DNA of 8,743 nucleotides from assembly GCA_016875515.1 (NCBI GenBank), contig VGRA01000074.1, positions 1 through 8,743 of the forward strand, read 5' to 3'. The position numbers and the translations under genes were made by a program. The notes beneath the pieces are model-generated. The model worked only from the letters and a program-made list of their open reading frames with translations, searched no databases and had not been told where the DNA came from. Below are positions 1-5,330 of the stretch, piece by piece (within the stretch, counting starts at the first letter, position 1; each line of letters starts with the position of its first letter). Source of the stretch: Deltaproteobacteria bacterium (GTDB lineage: Bacteria; Myxococcota; Myxococcia; Myxococcales; Myxococcaceae).

Positions 1-1
1 C

Positions 2-49
2 CCCGGGGGCCTGCATGGTTGGACGACCGGTTTCATGGGAGGGAAGTGA
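2..49 (+). CDS. Possible C-terminal tail of an upstream gene (partial)
   Basis: One frame is open from the window edge to a TGA at 47-49, one base before the ATG of the DUF350 gene at 51. It would encode a Gly-rich tail, PGGLHGWTTGFMGGK. The tight spacing is what a translationally coupled operon would show, and the next two junctions downstream are equally tight. Known loci of this type often carry DUF4178, DUF4247 or S-adenosylmethionine decarboxylase genes next to DUF350, so one of these could lie upstream, but 15 residues identify nothing. In such GC-rich DNA a short open stretch could also be chance. Confidence 0.4.
   Translation, partial: PGGLHGWTTGFMGGK
37..46 (+). promoter_or_regulatory. 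Ribosome binding site of the DUF350 gene
   Basis: GGGAGGGAAG is a strong purine-rich Shine-Dalgarno match, with GGGAGG lying 8 bases before the ATG at 51. It decides the start at 51 over the in-frame ATG at 15, which has no such element and would add a non-membrane leader. Confidence 0.7.
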
Positions 50-50
50 C

Positions 51-269
51 ATGGACGTGGATTCGCTCGGGAAGCACCTGGTCTCGTCGTTGGTCTTCTC
101 GCTGGTGGGGCTGGGGGTCTTCACCCTGGGCATCCAGGTGCTGAAGTTCCTCTTCCCCTTCGACATGAAGAAGGAGATCGAGACGGACCAGAACACCGCG
201 TTCGGCATCGTCATTGGGAGCTTCATCCTGGGGCTGGCGGTCATCATCGCCGCCGCGGTCCATGGCTGA
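51..269 (+). CDS. DUF350 family small membrane protein
   Basis: A 72-residue inner-membrane protein of the DUF350 family, whose biochemical function is not known. Two hydrophobic helices are visible, at about residues 8-33 and 47-70. Between them lies the family-like segment FDMKKEIETDQNTAFGIVIG, in which an acidic/Gln-Asn-Ala stretch leads into a Gly-rich helix. This is a single two-helix unit; longer family members such as E. coli YjfL have two such units (about four helices), so this one would probably have to oligomerise. The start is set by the strong ribosome binding site just upstream. Its last 8 bases overlap the start of the membrane spermidine synthase gene, implying translational coupling and joint function. 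DUF350 proteins are repeatedly encoded beside membrane spermidine synthases and PspA-type envelope genes, which suggests an envelope role; that role is inferred from context only. Confidence 0.82.
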   Translation: MDVDSLGKHLVSSLVFSLVGLGVFTLGIQVLKFLFPFDMKKEIETDQNTAFGIVIGSFILGLAVIIAAAVHG

Positions 270-1794
270 CGAGGCGGCGCCGGCGCCGGAGCTCCCGCTG
301 CGGCGGGAACTGCTGTTCCTGACGGTGCTCGTCATTGCCACGTGCGGGCTCGTGTACGAGCTCATCGTGGGGACGCTGGCGAGCTACCTGCTGGGAGACT
401 CGGTCACCCAGTTCTCCACCGTCATCGGCGTCTACTTGTTCTCCATGGGGGTGGGGGCGTGGCTGTCCCGCTTCGTGGAGCGGGGGCTGGCGCAGCGCTT
501 CGTGGAGGTGGAGCTGGCGGTGGCCTTTGCCGGCGGCGTCACCGCGCCGCTGCTGTTCGTCAGCTTCAACGCGGGTCCCTTCTTCCGCGTGGTGCTGTAC
601 GGCTCGGTGCTGGTGGTGGGGGCGCTGGTGGGGCTGGAGATACCGCTGCTGCTCCGCATCCTGAAGGACCAGGTGCGCTTCAAGGACTTGGTGGCCCACG
701 TGCTCACGTTCGACTACGTGGGGGCGCTCGCGGCCTCGCTGCTGTTTCCGCTGGTGCTGGTGCCGAAGCTGGGGCTGGTGCGCACCTCGCTCCTGTTCGG
801 CCTCATCAACGGCGCGGTGGGGCTGTGGAGCACGTGGCTGCTGGAGCCGCTTTTGCCCTCGCCGGGACGCCTGCGGCTGAAGGCGGCGGGCGTGCTGCTG
901 CTGCTCTTCATGGGCCTTGCGGCGGCGGACCGCATCACCGACTACGCCGAGGAGGGGATGTACGCGGACGAGGTGGTGCATGCCTCGTCCTCGCCGTACC
1001 AGCGCATCGTCCTGACGCGGGGCAAGCGGGGCTTCAGCCTGTTCCTCAACGGCAACCTGCAGTTCGCCGCGGTGGACGAGTACCGGTACCACGAGGCGCT
1101 GGTGCACCCGGCCATGGCGCGGGCGGCGCGGCACGCGCACGTGCTGGTGCTGGGGGGCGGGGACGGGCTGGCGGTACGGGAGTTGCTCCGCTGGCAGGGC
1201 GTGGAGACGGTGACGCTGGTGGACCTGGACCCGGCCATGACGAAGCTGGCCACGGAGTACGAGGAACTGGCGGCGCTCAATGGCCACTCGCTCAGCGACC
1301 GGCGGGTGCGGGTGGTGAACGCGGACGCGCTGCAGTTCCTCGCGGAGGGGGACGCCCGGTACGACGTGGTCGTCGTGGACTTCCCGGACCCCAACAACTT
1401 CTCCCTGGGGAAGCTGTACACCACGCGCTTCTACGGGCTGCTGAAGTCCCGGATGGCGCCGGACGGCGTGGCGGTCATCCAGTCCACCTCCCCGCTCATG
1501 GCCCGGCAGTCCTTCTGGTGCGTGGAGGCCACGGTGGCGGCCGCCGGCTTCTGGACGGCGCCGTACCACGCGCTGGTGCCGTCTTTCGGCGAATGGGGCT
1601 ACGTGCTCGCCGCGCCGTCCCCGCGCGAGGTGGTGCATGCCCTGCCGCCGGGGCTGCGCTTCCTGGACGCACAGGTGCTGTCCTCGCTGTCCGACTTCCC
1701 GCCGGACATGGCCCGCCTTCCCTCGGAGGTGAACCGGCTCAACAACCAGGTGCTGGTGCGCACGTACGAAGAGGAATGGCGGCGCTGGAACTGA
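262..1794 (+). CDS. Membrane-anchored spermidine synthase-like aminopropyltransferase
   Basis: A 510-residue protein: an N-terminal half with about seven membrane helices (roughly 17-41, 50-70, 82-102, 107-133, 147-169, 171-195, 206-222) and a C-terminal cytoplasmic spermidine/spermine synthase fold. Visible motifs are DEYRYHEALVH (272-282, matching the bacterial SpeE DExxYHE element), the nucleotide loop LGGGDG (297-302), VDLDP (320-324, acidic ribose contact), NADAL (353-357) and DVVVVDFPDPN (368-378) with catalytic-type Asp373 and Asp376. Soluble SpeE normally has D-S-[ST]-D-P-x-G-P-A at that last site; here it is D-F-P-D-P-N-N, so the acceptor may not be putrescine. The family transfers aminopropyl groups from decarboxylated S-adenosylmethionine. 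The start at 262 gives eight bases of overlap with the DUF350 gene and no separate ribosome binding site, suggesting coupling; an alternative TTG at 214 is unlikely. The stop shares one base with the next start. The fold is certain; the exact substrate is not. Confidence 0.9.
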   Translation: MADEAAPAPELPLRRELLFLTVLVIATCGLVYELIVGTLASYLLGDSVTQFSTVIGVYLFSMGVGAWLSRFVERGLAQRFVEVELAVAFAGGVTAPLLFVSFNAGPFFRVVLYGSVLVVGALVGLEIPLLLRILKDQVRFKDLVAHVLTFDYVGALAASLLFPLVLVPKLGLVRTSLLFGLINGAVGLWSTWLLEPLLPSPGRLRLKAAGVLLLLFMGLAAADRITDYAEEGMYADEVVHASSSPYQRIVLTRGKRGFSLFLNGNLQFAAVDEYRYHEALVHPAMARAARHAHVLVLGGGDGLAVRELLRWQGVETVTLVDLDPAMTKLATEYEELAALNGHSLSDRRVRVVNADALQFLAEGDARYDVVVVDFPDPNNFSLGKLYTTRFYGLLKSRMAPDGVAVIQSTSPLMARQSFWCVEATVAAAGFWTAPYHALVPSFGEWGYVLAAPSPREVVHALPPGLRFLDAQVLSSLSDFPPDMARLPSEVNRLNNQVLVRTYEEEWRRWN

Positions 1795-1850
1795 TGCGCC
1801 GGCGCGAGCTCATCCACGCGTTCCTGGGCGCGGCGGCGTGGAGCGCCTGC
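1794..1850 (+). other. Tat-like / lipoprotein-like signal of the flavoenzyme
   Basis: The first 19 codons read MRRRELIHAFLGAAAWSAC. Arg3-Arg4-Glu-Leu-Ile fits the twin-arginine pattern RRx followed by two hydrophobic residues, followed by a short hydrophobic core and a small-residue-Cys site (SAC). The -3 residue is Trp instead of the usual Leu/Val/Ile, so lipidation is uncertain. The hydrophobic core is short, and this weakens the call. Confidence 0.5.
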
Positions 1851-3425
1851 CAGAAGGGGGGCGGGGCGGAGCGGCCGCAGGTGCCGGGTGCGCTGGTGGA
1901 CCGGGCATTCGAGTGGGGCCACGCGCTGCGGGGGGCGGCGCCGCTGCCGCGGGCGCAGGCGCTCGAGCCCGTGGACGTGGTGGTGGTGGGTGCAGGCGCC
2001 GCGGGGCTGTCGGCGGCGTGGCGGCTCGCAGGCGCGGGGGTGCGCTCGCTGCGGGTCCTGGAGGTGGACGAGGGACCGGGTGGGACGGCGCGCTCGGGCC
2101 GCAACGCGGTGAGCGCCTTTCCCTGGGGGGCGCACTACCTGCCGGCCCCCACGCGCGAGGGCGGCCCGGTGATGCGGCTGCTGTCCGGGATGGGGCTGGT
2201 GACGGGCGTGGACGACGCGGGGCGCCCCCGCTTCGCGGAGCAGGCGCTGGTGCGCGAGCCGGACGAGCGGCTCTTCTACCGGGGCACCTGGTACGACGGC
2301 CTCTACCTGCGCGCGGGGGCCTCCGGGGAGGACCTCCGGCAGCTGCAGCGCTTCGAGCAGGCCATGGACGCCCTGTCGAAGGCGCGGGACGGGCAGGGGC
2401 GCAAGGCGTTCGACGTGCCGCTCGAGCGCGGCAGCGATGACGCCGAGTGGACGGCCCTGGACCGGCTCTCCATGGAGGAGTGGCTCCATCAGGAGGGCTA
2501 CACGAGCCCCCGGCTGCGCTGGCTGGTGGACTACGCCTGCCGGGACGACTTCGGCGCGGACGCCGCCGCCGTCTCCGCCTATGCGGGCATCTGGTACTTC
2601 GCGGCGCGCCATGGCGAGGGGACGGGGAGCGACGGGTATCTCACCTGGCCCGAGGGCAACGGGCGGCTGGTGGCGGAGTTGCAGCGGGCGCTGGGGCCCG
2701 GGCAGCTGGCCACCCGCGCGCTGGTGCACGCGGTGGAGCCGGTGGACGGCGGCGTGGCGGTGCACGCGGTGGAGGCGGGGACGGAGCGGCCGGCCGGGTA
2801 CCTGGCCCGGCGGGTGGTACTGGCGGTGCCGCGCTTCGTGGCAGCGCGGGTGTACGTGCCGTGGCGGCAGGCGCCGCCGGCCTTCCTGCCTGCGTTCCAG
2901 TACACGCCCTGGGCGGTGGCCAATCTCACCGTCTCCGAGCACCCGGGGGGGCGGGGCGTGCCGCTCGCGTGGGACAACGTGCTCTACGAGAGCAAGTCCA
3001 TGGGGTACGTGGTGGCCACGCACCAGCGGGAGCGGATGGTGGACGGCGGCCCCACGGTGCTGACCTGGTACTACCCGCTGTCCGCGCCGGACGTGAAGGC
3101 AGAGCGGGAGCGGCTCCTGTCCTCCGGCTACGCAGACTGGGAGGCGCTGGTGATGGCAGACCTCTCCGCGGCGCACCGGGACATTGGCCGCACGGCGGAG
3201 CGGCTGGAGGTGATGCGCTGGGGCCACGCCATGGTGCGTCCCCGGCCGGGCTTCCTGTTCGGCCCCGAGCGGCGGGCGGCAGCCGTCCCGGCGGGGGCGG
3301 TGCACTTCGCCCACTCGGACCTGGGGGGGCTGGCGCTGTTCGAGGAGGCGTGCCACCACGGGGTGCGGGCGGCGGAGGAGGTGCTGGCGGGGCTGGGGGG
3401 CCGGCCGCAGGAAACGTGGCTGTAG
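1794..3425 (+). CDS. Exported FAD-dependent amine-oxidase-like oxidoreductase
   Basis: A 543-residue flavoprotein. Residues 60-102 form a dinucleotide-binding unit: VDVVVVGAGAAGLSAAWRL (GxGxxG at 66-71), acidic Glu90 ending strand 2 for the FAD ribose, and GPGGTARSG (94-102), the usual post-Rossmann motif of flavin amine oxidases and desaturase-type enzymes. The C-terminus (503-532, VHFAHSDLGGLALFEEACHHG) matches the position of the second FAD-binding motif, although the usual GE of 'AGE' is replaced by HS. The N-terminus, MRRRELIHAFLGAAAWSAC, has twin arginines, a short hydrophobic stretch and Cys19 after Ala18, so Tat export with possible lipidation is plausible; folded FAD export by Tat is established for such enzymes. 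The start at 1794 forms TGATG with the synthase stop; an in-frame ATG at 1776 is less likely because AGGA abuts it without spacing. Its place behind an aminopropyltransferase suggests a polyamine-like substrate, which is inference. Confidence 0.85.
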   Translation: MRRRELIHAFLGAAAWSACQKGGGAERPQVPGALVDRAFEWGHALRGAAPLPRAQALEPVDVVVVGAGAAGLSAAWRLAGAGVRSLRVLEVDEGPGGTARSGRNAVSAFPWGAHYLPAPTREGGPVMRLLSGMGLVTGVDDAGRPRFAEQALVREPDERLFYRGTWYDGLYLRAGASGEDLRQLQRFEQAMDALSKARDGQGRKAFDVPLERGSDDAEWTALDRLSMEEWLHQEGYTSPRLRWLVDYACRDDFGADAAAVSAYAGIWYFAARHGEGTGSDGYLTWPEGNGRLVAELQRALGPGQLATRALVHAVEPVDGGVAVHAVEAGTERPAGYLARRVVLAVPRFVAARVYVPWRQAPPAFLPAFQYTPWAVANLTVSEHPGGRGVPLAWDNVLYESKSMGYVVATHQRERMVDGGPTVLTWYYPLSAPDVKAERERLLSSGYADWEALVMADLSAAHRDIGRTAERLEVMRWGHAMVRPRPGFLFGPERRAAAVPAGAVHFAHSDLGGLALFEEACHHGVRAAEEVLAGLGGRPQETWL

Positions 3426-3430
3426 GGCGA

Positions 3431-3451
3431 GCGGGGGAGTAACGTTCCCGC
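3431..3451 (+). promoter_or_regulatory. Ribosome binding site within a small inverted repeat before the cyclase
   Basis: GGGGGAG at 3433-3439 is the only Shine-Dalgarno-like sequence before the GTG start at 3453, with a rather long spacing of 13 bases. It sits partly in an inverted repeat, GCGGG (3431-3435) and CCCGC (3447-3451), whose 11-base loop includes the palindrome AACGTT. Folding would bring the site nearer to the start or partly hide it. There is no T tract, so it is not a convincing terminator. Confidence 0.4.
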
Positions 3452-3452
3452 C

Positions 3453-4691
3453 GTGGCGAACCGGGACAAGTCGGTGCTGGAGCGGGAGCTCGGCGCGCGC
3501 ATCCTCGCGCAGCAGGCGCTCAACGCGCGGGTGGTGCTGCGGGTGCGGGTGGCCGCGGCGATGGCGTGGCTGCTCACGGCGCTGGCGGGGGCGAAGTACC
3601 TGGACCGGGCGGACCTGGTCTTCAGCGCCACTATGGTGGCCGGCGCGCTGGTGCTTGCCGTGCTCGCCTGGATGGCGGGCCGGCGGATGAGCGAGCGGCA
3701 GCTGCTCAGCACCTTCTGGATGGTCCCGGTGCTGGACCTGCCCCTCATCCTGGTGACGCAGTGGAACTCCATCACATACTCCGCGGGCTCCCAGTCCGTG
3801 GCGGTTCAGGCCCCCTTGATGCTGTCCTCCGCGGTGGCCCTGGGCCTGCTGTCGCTGCGGGTGCGCTTCTTCGTGGCCGGGGTGCTGATGGCGGCCTGCG
3901 CGGAGTTCGCGCTGCTGGGCCACGTGGACGCAGGGCCGGTCACCTACCTGGCGGTCGCCATTTCGCTGGGCGCGCTCGGCGTGGCGGGGTCTGCCGTGGT
4001 GGTGCAGGCCAAGCGGCTCATCGGCAGCGTGACGCGGGAGGAGTTGGCCCGGGAGCGGCTGGGCCGGTACTTCTCGCCGGCGGTGCGGAGTCAAATTACG
4101 GCGGTGACGGACGAGGGCTTCGCCGGGGAGAGCCGCGAGGTGACGCTGCTGTTCTCCGACATCCGGGGCTTCACCGCCCTGAGCGAGAAGATGGAGAGCC
4201 GCGCGGTGGTGTCCCTGCTCAACGAGTACCACTCGGCCATGGTGACGGAGGTGTTCCGCCACGGCGGCACGCTGGACAAGTTCATGGGGGACGGGCTGAT
4301 GGCCTACTTCGGGGCGCCGGTGCCGCAGGCGGAGCACGCCTCATCCGCGGTGAAGTGCGCGCAGGCCATGGACCGGGCGCTCGGGGTGCTGAACGCCAAG
4401 CGCGCTGCGCGGGGCGAGCCGGCATTGCGCATTGGCATTGGCCTCCACACGGGGACGGTGGTGGTGGGGGACATCGGGTCGGATGACCGGCGGGAGTACA
4501 CGGCGGTGGGGGACGCGGTGAACGTGGCGTCCCGTATTGAAGGGCTGACGAAGAAGCTGGGGGTGACGGTGCTGGTCTCGGAGGCGGCGAAGGCACACGC
4601 AGGGGACAGCTTCCCGTGGAAGGCCATGGAGCCTGCGCCGGTGGCCGGCAAGACGGAGCCCGTGCAGACCTACACGCTGGCCGCCGGCTGA
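3453..4691 (+). CDS. Membrane class III adenylate cyclase (class IIIb type)
   Basis: A 412-residue predicted cyclase converting ATP to cyclic AMP. The N-terminal half holds about six membrane helices (near 27-46, 52-73, 84-103, 114-131, 132-152, 155-178), then a linker with [12 protein letters not shown] (about 196-211), common just before such catalytic domains. The catalytic domain (about 225-400) has [10 protein letters not shown] with metal ligand Asp236, [15 protein letters not shown] with purine-contact Lys276 and second metal ligand Asp280, RIGIGLHTG, and [16 protein letters not shown] with Thr350 and transition-state residues Asn357 and Arg361. The Lys/Thr pair predicts ATP specificity and marks class IIIb. 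All catalytic residues are present, so a homodimer should be active. The GTG at 3453 is chosen because it keeps all six helices; the next in-frame ATG (3561) would cut the first one. It follows the flavoenzyme by 27 bases and could be co-transcribed. The stimulus sensed by the six-helix domain is unknown. Confidence 0.9.
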   Translation: MANRDKSVLERELGARILAQQALNARVVLRVRVAAAMAWLLTALAGAKYLDRADLVFSATMVAGALVLAVLAWMAGRRMSERQLLSTFWMVPVLDLPLILVTQWNSITYSAGSQSVAVQAPLMLSSAVALGLLSLRVRFFVAGVLMAACAEFALLGHVDAGPVTYLAVAISLGALGVAGSAVVVQAKRLIGSVTREELARERLGRYFSPAVRSQITAVTDEGFAGESREVTLLFSDIRGFTALSEKMESRAVVSLLNEYHSAMVTEVFRHGGTLDKFMGDGLMAYFGAPVPQAEHASSAVKCAQAMDRALGVLNAKRAARGEPALRIGIGLHTGTVVVGDIGSDDRREYTAVGDAVNVASRIEGLTKKLGVTVLVSEAAKAHAGDSFPWKAMEPAPVAGKTEPVQTYTLAAG

Positions 4692-4695
4692 CGCC

Positions 4696-5301
4696 CTACA
4701 GCCCCGCGGGGGCCTTCACCGCCGGGCTCACCGGCTGCAGCGGCAACTCCATCTCCGTGAACATCACCTCGCCCAGTCCCCGCATGGTGATGGGGTTGCG
4801 CGCCGAGGCGCCGAAGGCGACCACCTTGCCGTCCTTCAGCGACCAGGCGCACACGTGGCCGGTGGAGCCCTGCGGCACGAACACCTCGATGAAGTAGGGC
4901 GAGGTGGGCCCAAGGTTCTTGGTGCGCTCCACGCCGTAGGGCTCCCCGCTGTCTGCCGCGGCGCAGGGCCTCTTCGAGATGCTGACGCGCAGGTCCGTCT
5001 CCGGGGGGGCGCCCGTCAGCTTGCCGATGACCTCCACCTCTGCCTCGGCAGGCATCTGCTGGGCCGGGACGGGCATGGCGGCCCGCGGGGTGGTGGGCAG
5101 GGGGAACTCAATCTTCACGTCCGGGCGAAGCGGGAAGCCCTTCACGTCCCCCGTGTTGCTGGGGCCCGTGGTGGGCACTGCGGGCATGGGGGCAGAGGGC
5201 GGCGGCGGCGCGGCGGGGGGGGCCTCGGGCTCGTTCCCGCAGCGGCTGCAGGAGGCGAGGGAGAGGGCAAGCACGAGGGCGGTGCGGCGCGTGGCGTTCA
5301 T
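4696..5301 (-). CDS. Small lipoprotein of unknown function
   Basis: A 201-residue predicted lipoprotein that I do not recognise. MNATRRTALVLALSLASC is a classic lipoprotein signal, with basic residues, a hydrophobic core and the lipobox LASC; Cys18 would be lipidated. A Pro/Ala-rich linker follows (about 25-48, including PPAAPPPPSAP). The C-terminal part (about 85-190) alternates short hydrophobic and polar strands (VEVIGKLTG, LRVSISKRPC, YFIEVFVPQG, HVCAWSLKDGKVVAFGAS), like a beta-sandwich, and Cys113 and Cys151 could form a disulfide in the periplasm. The ATG at 5301 is preferred because it starts directly at the signal peptide; an upstream in-frame ATG (codon 5350-5352) would add 17 unsuitable residues. 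Its end faces the cyclase stop with 4 bases between, and its start lies 29 bases from the divergent membrane protein. No ribosome binding site is visible. Confidence 0.8.
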   Translation of the reverse strand: MNATRRTALVLALSLASCSRCGNEPEAPPAAPPPPSAPMPAVPTTGPSNTGDVKGFPLRPDVKIEFPLPTTPRAAMPVPAQQMPAEAEVEVIGKLTGAPPETDLRVSISKRPCAAADSGEPYGVERTKNLGPTSPYFIEVFVPQGSTGHVCAWSLKDGKVVAFGASARNPITMRGLGEVMFTEMELPLQPVSPAVKAPAGL

Positions 5302-5311
5302 GGGGCCGACG

Positions 5312-5318
5312 GTATAGT
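5312..5318. promoter_or_regulatory. Possible shared divergent -10 element
   Basis: GTATAGT lies in the 29-base gap between the two divergent genes. Read on the plus strand, TATAGT (5313-5318) differs from the TATAAT consensus at one position and would place a transcript start about 6 bases before the ATG at 5331. Read on the minus strand, TATACC (5317-5312) would place a start about 4 bases before the ATG at 5301. Neither side has a clear -35 box or a Shine-Dalgarno sequence, so near-leaderless transcripts would be expected. This is one of very few AT-containing spots in the window, but the evidence is weak. Confidence 0.35.
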
Positions 5319-5330
5319 CGAGTCGCCGCC

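Noticed and set aside
244..1638. A 464-codon minus-strand open frame opposite the spermidine synthase
   Set aside because: Composition is extremely His/Arg/Gln-rich with no motif, and the plus strand carries a clear enzyme.
1776..1778. Upstream in-frame ATG as the flavoenzyme start
   Set aside because: AGGA directly abuts it with no spacing, and it would put six extra residues before the twin-arginine signal. The TGATG junction at 1794 is the better coupled start.
342..3425. A single plus-strand open frame long enough for a 1027-residue protein
   Set aside because: Only the part from 1794 codes for the flavoenzyme. The earlier part is the off-frame of the spermidine synthase gene, open because stop codons are rare in GC-rich DNA; it gives Gly/Ala/Arg-rich sequence without motifs.
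1599..4337. A 912-codon minus-strand open frame
   Set aside because: It lies opposite well-supported flavoenzyme and cyclase genes and encodes His/Arg/Pro/Gln-rich sequence with no domains, typical of the antisense of high-GC coding DNA.
4702..4711. Palindrome CCCCGCGGGG just after the cyclase stop, as a possible terminator
   Set aside because: It lies inside the lipoprotein coding sequence, leaves almost no loop and has no T tract. Such runs are common by chance at this GC content.
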